Shown: in pieces, positions 31,431-39,953 of the stretch
How the letters are laid out: each line of letters opens with the position of its first letter
Position numbering within the stretch: position 1 is the stretch's first letter
Assembly (NCBI GenBank): GCA_913775315.1
Contig: CAJYIX010000029.1
Coordinates: forward strand, 1 to 55,485
Direction of reading: 5' to 3'
From: an uncultured Sphingomonas sp.
Lineage (GTDB): Bacteria; Pseudomonadota; Alphaproteobacteria; Sphingomonadales; Sphingomonadaceae
Length of the DNA: 55,485 bases
Translations under genes and position numbers: made by a program
Notes under the pieces: generated by a model
The model's database searches: none
Seen by the model: the letters and a program-made list of their open reading frames with translations, nothing else
Told to the model about the DNA's origin: nothing

Positions 31431-33113
31431 TCAGGCGACGGCGGCGAGCCCTTCGACGATCCGTGCGCGATCGCGGCCGCCGGCCTTCGCTTCGAACAGC
31501 GCGCGGTCGGCACTCTGGTACAACCGCTTCCAGTCGATATCGGTGGCGAGCGGCCCCATGCAAGCGCCGATGCTGGCGGTGACGGCATAGTCGAACGGCA
31601 TCCGCGTCGCGCGCAGCCGCGCGAGCAGGGCGCGTGGATCGATCGGCGTGGCCGCGTCGGCAACCAGCGCGAACTCCTCGCCGCCCAGCCGCGCCACCAG
31701 CGTGCCCTCCGGCACCCCGGTGCGCAGCACGCGCGCGACGACGCGCAGCACCTCGTCGCCGCCGTCATGGCCGAGGGTTTCGTTGACCTGCTTGAAATGG
31801 TCGATGTCGAGGAGGAGCAATTGCTGGCGTCCCTCGCGCCCGATCGCGTGGTTCAGGAACGCGCGGCGGTTGAGGAGCGAGGTGAGTGGATCGGTCGCCG
31901 CCAGCAGCCGGTCGACCGCCGCCTGTTCGACAGCGCGGTCGCGCTCCGCCGACAACAGGCGGATGCGATAGGCGATGGCAAGGCTCGACAGCAGCGCTTC
32001 CACCGCCATCGCGATCAGCGTCGAGTTGTCGAGCCAGAAGTTCCAGGCGACGAGGTTCATCGCCTGTCCGATCCGCATCGCAGCCATCGCGATCGGCGTC
32101 GCCCAGGCGAGCGAGAACATCCAGATGAACTGGCTCTTCTTCGCGAATGCCTGCCACACGATCGCGGGGATGACCGCGATCAGCGAACCGCAGGTGATCG
32201 AGAAGGCGAGGTCGAGCTCCACCATCCAGCGATGGGCGAACAGCGCCACGCCGATGCCGACTGCGAACATCGCGACGACGACCGCATCGACGACGCGCCC
32301 CAGCCCGCCCTCGAACACCCGCGCCTCGAAATAGGTGCGCGCGAACAAGAGCGCGGCGCCGGCGGAGGCCGACAGCATCATGTAGTTAATGCGCAGCCGG
32401 TTGTTGTTGTCGATCCCCGGCGCCAGCCATGCCAGCAGCCCCGAACTGGACAGCGCGTAGGAGAGCAGCAGCGCCAGCATCAGGCAATAGGCGAGCTGGA
32501 ACGAATGCTTCAGCGCCCGCCACAGCGCGAAATTGAAGATGAGCAGCGCGATCGCCAGCCCGGCAAAGGCGGCATAGAGCGTGCCCATATAGAGGTTCGA
32601 ACGATCGCTCTCGCGCTCGCTGACGATCTGCACGCCGTTGATGACCCCGCGGCGATTGCCCGCGCCCTCGATCCGCCAGACGATGCGGACCACCGGTGAA
32701 GGATCGGCGGGGATCGCGAACTCGATGATCGCGCCGAGCTGGACATGGCGGGTCAGGTCGCGGGTGTCGGCGACGATCCAGTCGATCCGCCCGCTGGCAT
32801 GGACGATACCGATCGTCTGCCGCGTCTGCCACATGCTCGCGTTGCGAAGCCGCATGCGCCCGTCAACGACCGGAATGTCGAGCGGCCCTGTCGCCGCCCA
32901 GAAATCGCCCGCGCCGTAGCGCGTCTGCCGCCCCTGGCAATCGAGCGGGATCCGACCGGCGAGCAGGTCGCGCAGCGTTTCGCCCGGCCGGACGGGGGCA
33001 AGACAGATGCGCAGCGCCGGGCCGCTCAGCCCGACCTGCGCCGTGGCCGCAGCCGGCCACCATGCCGCCAGCGCGCAAAGCAGCGCCGCTAGCCAGATTC
33101 TCCCGCACCCCAT
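31431..33113 (-). CDS. Membrane diguanylate cyclase (7TMR-DISM + GGDEF)
   Basis: A 560-residue sensor: a signal peptide (cleaved near AAATA), a periplasmic 7TMR-DISMED2 beta domain (about residues 40-165, DCQGRQTRYGAGDFWAATG, IGIVHASGRIDWIV), seven membrane helices (about 175-385), a short coiled linker and a GGDEF domain. The active loop is GGEEF (about 477-481), compatible with c-di-GMP synthesis. The five residues before the loop do not contain the RxxD inhibitory I-site (VPEG instead), so product inhibition through that site is unlikely. The start is ATG 33113. Confidence 0.92.
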   Translation of the reverse strand: MGCGRIWLAALLCALAAWWPAAATAQVGLSGPALRICLAPVRPGETLRDLLAGRIPLDCQGRQTRYGAGDFWAATGPLDIPVVDGRMRLRNASMWQTRQTIGIVHASGRIDWIVADTRDLTRHVQLGAIIEFAIPADPSPVVRIVWRIEGAGNRRGVINGVQIVSERESDRSNLYMGTLYAAFAGLAIALLIFNFALWRALKHSFQLAYCLMLALLLSYALSSSGLLAWLAPGIDNNNRLRINYMMLSASAGAALLFARTYFEARVFEGGLGRVVDAVVVAMFAVGIGVALFAHRWMVELDLAFSITCGSLIAVIPAIVWQAFAKKSQFIWMFSLAWATPIAMAAMRIGQAMNLVAWNFWLDNSTLIAMAVEALLSSLAIAYRIRLLSAERDRAVEQAAVDRLLAATDPLTSLLNRRAFLNHAIGREGRQQLLLLDIDHFKQVNETLGHDGGDEVLRVVARVLRTGVPEGTLVARLGGEEFALVADAATPIDPRALLARLRATRMPFDYAVTASIGACMGPLATDIDWKRLYQSADRALFEAKAGGRDRARIVEGLAAVA

Positions 33114-33165
33114 GCCGGCACCATGGCACTGGGTGATAAACGTGACGTAAACGTAACTTTATTAC

Positions 33166-34131
33166 TCAGCCGAGCAGGCGCGCCCTTGCCGCGGCATATT
33201 CGGCGGCGAGGCGGTCGACCCGATCCGCGACGGTCTCGACCGCGCGAACGGCGCCGATCCCCTGGCCCGAGCCCCAGATATCGCGCCACGCCTTGGCGCC
33301 GCCGCCCGATCCAAAATTCATCTTGCTCGGATCGCTCTCGGGCAGGTTGTCTGGATCGAGCCCGGCGGCGACGATCGACTGCTTCAGGTAGTTGCCGTGC
33401 ACCCCGGTGAAGAGGTTCGTGTAGACGATGTCGTCGGCGCGGCCCTCGACGATCCCCTGCTTGTACGCGGGGTCGGCATTCGCCTCGACCGTCGCGATGA
33501 AGGGGGAGCCGATATAGGCGAGGTCCGCGCCCGCCGCCTGCGCGCCCAGCACCGCGCCGCCATTGGCGATCGCACCCGACAGCAGGACCGGACCGTCGAA
33601 CCAGTCGCGGACTTCCTGGACGAAGGCGAAGGGATTGAGGCGACCGGCATGGCCGCCCGCGCCGGTCGTCACGAGGATCAGGCCGTCCGCGCCCTTTTCC
33701 ACCGCCTTGTGCGCAAAACGGTCGTCGATCACGTCGTGCAGCGTGATACCGCCCCAGGCGTGGACCGCGGTATTGAGTTCCTCACGCGCGCCCAATGAGG
33801 TGATGACGATCGGCACCCGCCACTTCGCACAGGTTTCGAGGTCCGCCTCCAGCCGGTCGTTCGACTTGTGGACGATCTGGTTGACGGCGAAGGGCGCAGA
33901 GGGGCGGTCGGGGTTCTCGCGGTCCCAGGCGGCAAGCTCCTCGGTGATCCGGTGCAGCCATTCGTCCAGCAGGCTCTGCGGCCGCGCGTTGAGTGCCGGG
34001 AACGAGCCGACGATGCCGGCCTTGCATTGGGCGATGACCAGTTCGGGGCCGGAGACGATGAACATGGGGCTCGCCACGATCGGCAGCCGCAGACGGTCGA
34101 AGAGAGGGGGAAGCGCCATGACCCGTTTCAT
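33166..34131 (-). CDS. Nitronate monooxygenase family protein
   Basis: About 321 residues, an FMN-dependent TIM-barrel of the NPD/2-nitropropane dioxygenase family. Visible elements: LPIVASPMFIVSGPELVIAQ at the N-terminus (phosphate-side loop), the catalytic-His motif TTGAGGHAGRLNPFAFV, and PVLLSGAIANGGAVLGAQAAGADLAYIGSPFIAT in the FMN-binding second half. It oxidises nitronates or related carbanions; the physiological substrate is unclear. ATG 34131 is taken; ATG 34119 is four codons later and as plausible. It ends 53 bp before the diguanylate cyclase gene on the same strand. Confidence 0.9.
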   Translation of the reverse strand: MKRVMALPPLFDRLRLPIVASPMFIVSGPELVIAQCKAGIVGSFPALNARPQSLLDEWLHRITEELAAWDRENPDRPSAPFAVNQIVHKSNDRLEADLETCAKWRVPIVITSLGAREELNTAVHAWGGITLHDVIDDRFAHKAVEKGADGLILVTTGAGGHAGRLNPFAFVQEVRDWFDGPVLLSGAIANGGAVLGAQAAGADLAYIGSPFIATVEANADPAYKQGIVEGRADDIVYTNLFTGVHGNYLKQSIVAAGLDPDNLPESDPSKMNFGSGGGAKAWRDIWGSGQGIGAVRAVETVADRVDRLAAEYAAARARLLG

Positions 34132-34178
34132 AGCGCAACCGAAACCCGTGTCCAGCCGCGCGGGGCCGGTCGGCGCGA

Positions 34179-34406
34179 TCAACGCGCGGCGAGCATTTCC
34201 AGCATCGGCCCGTGCGCGCCCAGCGCCATCGCCATCGCGACCGTGGCGAGCAGCAGCGCCAGAACCGACGACATCGACAACAGGCCCCAGCCCATGGCCG
34301 TAACGACCGCCGGATTGGGTCGCGCCTCCCGCTGGTTCCGGCTCGCGATCATCAGCACCAGGCCAGCGCACAGCCCGTATAGGAAAACGGCAATCTCAAG
34401 CATCAT
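34179..34406 (-). CDS. Small two-helix membrane protein, unknown
   Basis: A 75-residue protein with two hydrophobic helices: MLEIAVFLYGLCAGLVLMI (about residues 2-20) and LLSMSSVLALLLATVAMAMA (about 42-62), separated by a basic loop (ASRNQREARPN). Two ATG codons in tandem form the start (34406/34403) after GGGGCC-type sequence. It precedes the nitronate monooxygenase gene on the same strand, 47 bp away. No family is recognised. Confidence 0.6.
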   Translation of the reverse strand: MMLEIAVFLYGLCAGLVLMIASRNQREARPNPAVVTAMGWGLLSMSSVLALLLATVAMAMALGAHGPMLEMLAAR

Positions 34407-34509
34407 CGATCTGGCCCCGCCCCCGCGTGGTTTCGCCTTGTCGATATTCGCAAATGGTTAACGCTTCAACCTAGCGCGCCGCGTTTCGCCGCGCCGCGGC
34501 GATGGTTCG

Positions 34510-35412
34510 TCACGTCCGGCGCGCGAGCGGCAGTAGGATGCCGGTCAGGATCATCGCCATCCCCACCGCGTGATAGGCGTAGAGCGGCTCGCCCAGCAGC
34601 AGCGCGGCAAGCAGTGCCCCGAACAGCGGCAACAGCGCGATCGTCCGCCCGGCGCTGGCCGGGCCGATTGCCGTGACCGCCCGGTTGTAGAGCGCGTAGG
34701 CGATCGTCGAGGGAAAGATCGCCACATAGGCGACGCCGGCAAATGCCCGCGGGCCGGGGCGGAGCCCGTGGCCTGCCGCCCATTCGGTCGCGGCGGCGGG
34801 CAGCATCGCCGCCACGCCGATCGCAAAGGTGACGGCAAGGAAACTGGCCGGCGCGATCGCCGGGCGTTTGCGCAGCAGCGAGGTGTAGAGCGCCCACATG
34901 ACGACGCTCGCCAGGATCAGCGCATCGCCCGGATTGAGCCGGAAGGCAGCGAGCGTCGCCCAATCGGCGCGAAAGACGATCAGCGCGACACCCAGGCTGC
35001 CGACCAGCACCGCGGCCACCTCGATCCCGCGCGCGCGGATGCCGAACCCCAGCCGGTCGAAGACCAGCACCGCGGCGGGTATCGCGGCCTGTAGCAACAG
35101 AGCATTGCTGGCGGTGGTCGCGGCTAGCCCCGAATAGAGGAGCGCGTTGAACGCCGCGATTCCGAGCAGGCCGAGCAGCAGCAGGATACGCCAGTGCGCG
35201 GCGATGACTGCCCGGTCGCGCGCCAGCGACCGCCACGCGAAGGGCAGCACGATCGCCAGCGCGCCGCTCCAACGCAGCAGCGCGAGCGTGAGCGGCGCGA
35301 CATCCTCACGAATCGCGCGCCCGACGATCGAGTTGCCGGCCCACAGCAGCATGACGAGCCCCAGCATCGCGTAGGCGCGGATCGGTGAGGAGGCGGGGGC
35401 GGGGCGATCCAT
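34510..35412 (-). CDS. EamA/DMT family transporter
   Basis: A 300-residue drug/metabolite transporter: ten predicted membrane helices in two EamA repeats (helices around YAMLGLVMLLWAGNSIVGR and ALTLALLRWSGALAIVLPF, then PGDALILASVVMWALYTSLL and YVAIFPSTIAYALYNRAV). Substrates of this subgroup range from amino acids to purines and cannot be read from the sequence. ATG 35412 is preceded by no strong ribosome site. It is divergent from the gene at 35512. Confidence 0.9.
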   Translation of the reverse strand: MDRPAPASSPIRAYAMLGLVMLLWAGNSIVGRAIREDVAPLTLALLRWSGALAIVLPFAWRSLARDRAVIAAHWRILLLLGLLGIAAFNALLYSGLAATTASNALLLQAAIPAAVLVFDRLGFGIRARGIEVAAVLVGSLGVALIVFRADWATLAAFRLNPGDALILASVVMWALYTSLLRKRPAIAPASFLAVTFAIGVAAMLPAAATEWAAGHGLRPGPRAFAGVAYVAIFPSTIAYALYNRAVTAIGPASAGRTIALLPLFGALLAALLLGEPLYAYHAVGMAMILTGILLPLARRT

Positions 35413-35511
35413 CGCGCGCGTCTTGGGCGCGGACGGCCGGCGATGCAATGCGCGGCGGGCCGGGGCGACCTGTCGACAAGCCGCTGAACAAGCGCTAGCT
35501 TGCGCAGAAAG

Positions 35512-35838
35512 ATGCGGTCGCAACTCCCAGATCCCCAGCAGACGATGCAGCGGCTTCGCGTCGCCCTGACCGGGCTGGCGGCAGTGGTGCTGCTGATCGG
35601 CATCGCCGGCGCGATCTTCAGCGCCGTGGATCGCGACGCCCCGGTTGAGGCGGCGGGCGCCGCCCGGCCCGAAGTCGTCGCCAACTTGACCGGCGCGCCG
35701 CCGAGCCCTGCCGCCGAGGCCGCCGTCGTCGACGAACCGCTCGCCGAGCTGGGCGTCGCACCGAGCAAGTCGGCGGCCGAGCCGGTCAACGTGACCGTCG
35801 TCGAGCAGCCGCCGAATCCCGGCGCGCCGAAGCCCTAA
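35512..35838 (+). CDS. Single-pass membrane protein, unknown
   Basis: A 108-residue protein: a short polar start, one membrane helix (VALTGLAAVVLLIGIAGAIFSAV, about residues 18-38), and a low-complexity periplasmic tail rich in Ala, Pro, Glu and Val ending NPGAPKP. The tail resembles linkers of cell-envelope proteins. ATG 35512 follows a weak AGAAAG; TTG 35500 is an alternative. No domain is recognised. It is about 360 bp upstream of mraZ and separated from it by a palindromic repeat. Confidence 0.65.
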   Translation: MRSQLPDPQQTMQRLRVALTGLAAVVLLIGIAGAIFSAVDRDAPVEAAGAARPEVVANLTGAPPSPAAEAAVVDEPLAELGVAPSKSAAEPVNVTVVEQPPNPGAPKP

Positions 35839-35853
35839 CGCGAAACCTTAGAA

Positions 35854-35950
35854 GAAGAAGTGGGCCCGGGCTCCAAGTCCGGGGTGACGCGTCCTGCCGG
35901 GCCAGGCCTTACGCGTCATCCCGGCCCTGAGCTGGGGATCCCGCTTCTTC
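35854..35950. repeat. REP-like palindromic element upstream of mraZ
   Basis: Outer arms GAAGAAGTGGG (35854-35864) and CCCGCTTCTTC (35940-35950) pair at 10 of 11 positions. Inner arms GGGGTGACGCGT (35881-35892) and ACGCGTCATCCC (35911-35922) pair at 11 of 12. The GTCCGGGGTGACG core is shared with the repeats near 7871 and 15694. With the mraZ control region it fills the gene-free stretch 35839-36200; nothing else coding is seen in it. Confidence 0.75.
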
Positions 35951-36026
35951 GCGCGCCCCAAATCTCGATCAGCAATGTCGATCAGTGGCGGCTTTGGCTG
36001 GCTTTAGGCAGAACAAACCACAAACA

Positions 36027-36071
36027 TGTAATCTGGTGGGGAAAATTGGGGTCAAGTGGGGGTAAGTGGAT
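36027..36071 (+). promoter_or_regulatory. MraZ operator (TGGGG repeats) and candidate promoter element
   Basis: TGGGG occurs at 36037, 36047 and 36057, with a degenerate TGGAT at 36067: a strict 10-bp period with 5-base spacers. That is the arrangement MraZ recognises in E. coli (TGGGN repeats with 5-bp spacers). The 10-mer TGTAATCTGG at 36027-36036 directly precedes the first repeat and recurs upstream of ftsZ. MraZ autoregulation of the dcw cluster is inferred. About 130 bases separate the last repeat from the mraZ start, implying a long leader. Confidence 0.75.
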
Positions 36072-36200
36072 TGAACGCGAACGGCCGCTCTGTTACCAAC
36101 ATCGCAGGGGGCACACTCCTTTTTGTCGTTCGGATACGACCGGGGCCATTGGGTTGGTTTTCGGAACGACTGGGGTCGTGCGCCTTCCAAAGGGATGTGC

Positions 36201-36683
36201 GTGTCGAACAGGGACCTCTTTCACGGCTTTTCGCTGCAGTCGGTCGACGACAAGGGTCGCGTCGCGATCCCTGCGGACCTGCGCGAAACGCTGGACGGCA
36301 ATTCGCCGGCAAAGCAGGTGCTGATCGCCCGACACCCAACGCTGCCGTGCCTCGTCTGTTATGACGCGGGCTGGGCGCAGGAGCTCAATGAGCGGCTGAA
36401 CATCCTCGCGCGCAATGCCAAGATGGCCGGTCAAGCCTTTGACGAATCGGCCGAGCGCCGCGCGATGCGCGCCGAAAAGGCGACCTACGACGCCAATGGC
36501 CGCTTCGTCATTCCCGGCTTCGAAAAGGACCGCGCGTCGATCAAGCGCTGGGCGTTCTTCGTCGGCGACGGCGATACCTTTCAGATCTGGGCGCCCGACA
36601 TCCTCGTCGCCAGCGACCATGACGACGAGGATCTGAAGGAACGCTGCCGCTATTACGCCGCGGCGAAGAAGGTGGCGCTGTGA
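36201..36683 (+). CDS. mraZ: Transcriptional regulator MraZ
   Basis: A 160-residue MraZ with two AbrB-like half-domains: [20 protein letters not shown] and [19 protein letters not shown], each with the DxxGR hairpin. MraZ represses dcw clusters by binding TGGGN repeats, which are visible at 36037-36071. GTG 36201 is chosen because AAAGGG (36189-36194) ends 6 bp upstream; ATG 36195 directly abuts it. The stop overlaps the rsmH start (GTGA). It is the first gene of the cluster. Confidence 0.95.
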   Translation: MSNRDLFHGFSLQSVDDKGRVAIPADLRETLDGNSPAKQVLIARHPTLPCLVCYDAGWAQELNERLNILARNAKMAGQAFDESAERRAMRAEKATYDANGRFVIPGFEKDRASIKRWAFFVGDGDTFQIWAPDILVASDHDDEDLKERCRYYAAAKKVAL

Positions 36684-37609
36684 CCGCCGCGCCGCATATC
36701 CCCGTGCTGCTCGATGAAGTGATCGACGGTCTCGCCATCGTGCCCGGCGAGACGCACATCGACGCCACCTTCGGCGCGGGCGGCTACACCCGTGCGATGC
36801 TGGCGGCGGGGGCGAGCGTCATCGCCTTCGACCGCGACCCCGATGCGATCCGCGAGGGGCAGGGGCTGGTGGGCGCCAGCGACGGCCGGCTGCGCCTGAT
36901 CGAATCGCCCTTTTCCGCACTCGACATCGCCGGGCCGGCCGACGGCGTGGTCATGGATATCGGCGTCTCCTCGATGCAGCTCGATCGGGCGGAGCGCGGC
37001 TTCTCGTTCCAAGCCGACGGCCCGCTCGACATGCGGATGAGCCAGGCCGGCATGAGTGCCGCCGACTTCGTGAACGAGGCGGACGAGGGCGCGATCGCCG
37101 ACGTCCTGTTCCGCTATGGCGAGGAGCCGCGCTCGCGCCGGGTCGCCAGCGCGATCGTCGCCGCGCGGCCGATCGCGCGGACGGGCGAACTCGCTGCGGT
37201 GGTGCGCCGCGCGCTCGGCTATCGGCCGCACGACAAGAAGGATCCGGCGACGCGCACGTTCCAGGCGATCCGGATTCACCTCAATGCAGAGCTCGACGAA
37301 CTGGCAGAGGGGCTGGCCGCGGCGGAGCGGGCGCTGAAGCCCGGCGGGCGGCTGGCAGTGGTGACGTTCCACAGCCTCGAGGACCGGATGGTCAAGCGCT
37401 TCCTGCGCGAACGGTCGGGCGGCGAGCCGGCCGGTTCGCGCCATCGCCCGGCGGCCACCGCGCCGCGGGCACCCAGTTTCGAACCGCCCGCGCGCGCCGT
37501 GCGCCCGGGCGAGGCCGAACTGGCGCGCAACCCGCGCGCCCGCTCGGCGACCCTGCGCGTGGCACGGCGGACGACGGCGGCGGCCTGGTCCGCAAATGGA
37601 GGGCAATGA
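36680..37609 (+). CDS. rsmH: 16S rRNA (cytosine1402-N4)-methyltransferase RsmH
   Basis: A 309-residue SAM-dependent methyltransferase (MraW). The SAM motif [14 protein letters not shown] starts at residue 28; further motifs are [21 protein letters not shown] and [19 protein letters not shown]. The inserted helical domain (about residues 110-220) includes [19 protein letters not shown]. It methylates C1402 of 16S rRNA. GTGA overlap with mraZ; ATGA overlap with the next gene. A proline/arginine-rich tail follows the core. Confidence 0.96.
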   Translation: MTAAPHIPVLLDEVIDGLAIVPGETHIDATFGAGGYTRAMLAAGASVIAFDRDPDAIREGQGLVGASDGRLRLIESPFSALDIAGPADGVVMDIGVSSMQLDRAERGFSFQADGPLDMRMSQAGMSAADFVNEADEGAIADVLFRYGEEPRSRRVASAIVAARPIARTGELAAVVRRALGYRPHDKKDPATRTFQAIRIHLNAELDELAEGLAAAERALKPGGRLAVVTFHSLEDRMVKRFLRERSGGEPAGSRHRPAATAPRAPSFEPPARAVRPGEAELARNPRARSATLRVARRTTAAAWSANGGQ

Positions 37610-38256
37610 TGGCGACCAAGCGATTGAAGGGGTTCGGCTGGTTCGTCTGCGGCGTGCTGGTGGCGCCGCCCTGTTATCTCGTCTCGAGCTGGGTGGCGGC
37701 CGAGCGGGCGCGGGTGGAAACGCTCGAGCGCTCGATCCTGACTGCGCGCCGCGACATCCGCGACCTGGAGACCGAGTTCCAGACGCGCGCCAACCTGGCG
37801 CAGCTCGAGCGGTGGAACGGCGACGTCCTCGCGCTCGCCGCGCCGCGCCCTGACCAGTATGTCGCGAGCGAGGAGGCGCTGGCCCAGCTCCACTTCGCCC
37901 CCGCGGGTGAGGGCGCGGTCCGTCCGGCCAGCTATATCGTCCCCGCCGGCTATGCGCAGAACACGATCCCGCCGGTCGTGCCCGCCGCCGCGGTCGCCGG
38001 TGCCGCCGCGTCCGCCACGGTTCAGCAGCCCAAGCCGGCCGCCGCGCCGGCCGACCCCGCACGCCGCGCGCCGGCCCCCGTCGCGCTTGCTGCCGCCGCG
38101 CCCGCGACGCCCGCCCGCGCGATGGTCACGGCAAAGCCCGCCAAGCCCGTCCGCAAGGCGCAGGCGGTGGCGATGCTCGACAATGCGCTGCTCAGCGACA
38201 CGACGCTTGGCGACCTCGCCCGCGGCGCGCGCGCCGAACGCACGGTCAAACGTTGA
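37606..38256 (+). CDS. ftsL: FtsL-like division protein with long Ala/Pro tail
   Basis: A 216-residue protein in the ftsL position. One membrane helix ([20 protein letters not shown], about residues 10-29) is followed by a coiled-coil ([20 protein letters not shown], then [19 protein letters not shown]), the FtsL layout. Unlike classical FtsL (about 100 residues), it has a 100-residue Ala/Pro-rich extension ending [17 protein letters not shown] 37606 and the adjacent ATG 37609 are both possible after GGAGGG; the second is better spaced. Its stop overlaps the ftsI start (TTGA). FtsL identity rests on position and topology. Confidence 0.8.
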   Translation: MMATKRLKGFGWFVCGVLVAPPCYLVSSWVAAERARVETLERSILTARRDIRDLETEFQTRANLAQLERWNGDVLALAAPRPDQYVASEEALAQLHFAPAGEGAVRPASYIVPAGYAQNTIPPVVPAAAVAGAAASATVQQPKPAAAPADPARRAPAPVALAAAAPATPARAMVTAKPAKPVRKAQAVAMLDNALLSDTTLGDLARGARAERTVKR

Positions 38257-39953
38257 TCGTCCTCGTCGCCCCCGGAACCCCCGATCGTCGCAAGGCGGGC
38301 GGGCAGCAGGCCCTCGTCCAGACCGCGCATGCGCGGCTGATGGTGCTGATGCTGATCTTCGCCGCCGGGATCACGCTCGTGCTCGGCCGGTTGGCGATGC
38401 TCGGCGTACTGGCGGAGCCGGCGTCGAGCCGCGATGCCGCCGCCGCCCTCGTGCCGATCCGCGGCGACATCGTCGACCGCAACGGCACCGCGATGGCGCG
38501 CACGATCGATGCCTGGTCGATCGGCGTTCATCCCGACAAGGTGATCGGCGACAAGCTCCAGCTCGCCGACCAGCTCGCGGTGCTGATGCCCGAGCACGAC
38601 GCGGGCTATTACTACAAGGCGCTGAACGCCGGCTCGTCCTTCACCTATCTGCGCCGCCGCGCGCTGCCTGAACTCGTCAATGCGGTGAACGCGCTCGGCG
38701 AACCCGGCATCGCCTTCGCGCGGGAGCCCGAGCGGCTCTATCCGCAGACGACGCTGGCCGCGCACACGCTCGGCAGCCTCGATTTCGACGGGCATGGCAT
38801 TTCGGGCATGGAAAAGGTGCTCGATGCCGAACTCACCAACCCGGCGATGCGCGGCCGGCCGGTGCCGCTGTCGATCGACCTGCGCGTGCAGGGCGCGCTT
38901 GAAAGCGAGCTTGGCCGATCAATGGCAGCGTTCCAGGCAGCGGGCGCGGCGGGCGTGATCCTCGACGTGGCGACGGGCGAGGTTCGCGCGATGGCCTCGC
39001 TGCCCAGCTTCAATCCCAACAAGCTGACGCGCGGCGGCGCCGGCCTCATGAACAACGTGACGCAATCGGTCTATGAGCTCGGCTCGGTGTTCAAGCCGCT
39101 GACCGTGGCAGAGGCGATCGACAGCGGCGTCGTCACCGACATCTCGCGCCGTGTCGATGCGACAGCGCCGATCCCGATCGGCCGTTTCCATATCCGCGAC
39201 GACCACGCGCAGCGCCGCTGGCTCAACATGCCCGAGCTGCTGATCTATTCGTCGAACATCGCCACCGCGCGCATCGCCGACGAGATGGGTCAGGCGCGGC
39301 TCGAGCATCTGTTCAAGAAGGTCGGCTTCGACACCGCGCCCGATATCGAGATCGAGAAGGCGCGCCCGCTCTGGCCGCGCAGCTGGGGTCGCGCGACGAC
39401 GCTGACCACGGCGTATGGCCACGGCATCGCGGTGACGCCGCTTCACCTCGCCAGCGCCTATGCCGCGCTGGTCAACGGCGGCACCTGGCGCCCGGCGACG
39501 CTGCGCAAGGTCGAGCCCGGCCATGCACCCAAGGGCCGGCGCGTGTTCAGCGAGGCGACGAGTGCCAAGATGCGCGCGATGATGCGCCTCATCGTGCTCG
39601 AAGGGACGGGCCGCAAGGGCGAGGCACCGGGCTACCGGGTCGGCGGCAAGACCGGCACCGGCGAGAAGCCGGGCGCGGGCGGATACAGCAAGAAGATCAA
39701 CGTCTCGACCTTCGCGGCGGCTTTCCCGATGGACGCACCGCGCTATGTGGTGATCGTCATGCTCGACTCGCCCAAGGGGAACGCCGAAAGCTTCGGCCTC
39801 ACCACCGCCGCCTGGACTGCCGCCCCGGTGGTCAGCCGCGTCATTTCGCGCACTGGCCCGATCCTGGGCGTCGTCCCCGAAATGGATCGCGACGTCGATG
39901 TGAGCGGGCTGATGCCGCTCATCTGGCGCGGCGCGGGCGAGAAGGCGCACTGA
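38253..39953 (+). CDS. ftsI: Division-specific transpeptidase FtsI (PBP3)
   Basis: A 566-residue class B penicillin-binding protein. An N-terminal membrane helix (LMVLMLIFAAGITLVLGRLA) is followed by the pedestal domain (VPIRGDIVDRNGTAMA) and the transpeptidase. Catalytic motifs: SVFK at 278-281 (GSVFKPLTV), SSN in IYSSNIATA, and KTGT near 466 (GGKTGTGEKPG). It makes septal peptidoglycan cross-links. Start TTG 38253 overlaps the ftsL stop; no ribosome site is seen, which suits coupled translation. The stop shares one base with murE (TGATG). Confidence 0.96.
   Translation: MIVLVAPGTPDRRKAGGQQALVQTAHARLMVLMLIFAAGITLVLGRLAMLGVLAEPASSRDAAAALVPIRGDIVDRNGTAMARTIDAWSIGVHPDKVIGDKLQLADQLAVLMPEHDAGYYYKALNAGSSFTYLRRRALPELVNAVNALGEPGIAFAREPERLYPQTTLAAHTLGSLDFDGHGISGMEKVLDAELTNPAMRGRPVPLSIDLRVQGALESELGRSMAAFQAAGAAGVILDVATGEVRAMASLPSFNPNKLTRGGAGLMNNVTQSVYELGSVFKPLTVAEAIDSGVVTDISRRVDATAPIPIGRFHIRDDHAQRRWLNMPELLIYSSNIATARIADEMGQARLEHLFKKVGFDTAPDIEIEKARPLWPRSWGRATTLTTAYGHGIAVTPLHLASAYAALVNGGTWRPATLRKVEPGHAPKGRRVFSEATSAKMRAMMRLIVLEGTGRKGEAPGYRVGGKTGTGEKPGAGGYSKKINVSTFAAAFPMDAPRYVVIVMLDSPKGNAESFGLTTAAWTAAPVVSRVISRTGPILGVVPEMDRDVDVSGLMPLIWRGAGEKAH

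Noticed and set aside
36125-36170. Hairpin GTCGTTC/GAACGAC in the mraZ leader as a riboswitch or attenuator
   Set aside because: The stem is only 7 bp with a large loop and no terminator run; it does not resemble a known riboswitch class.
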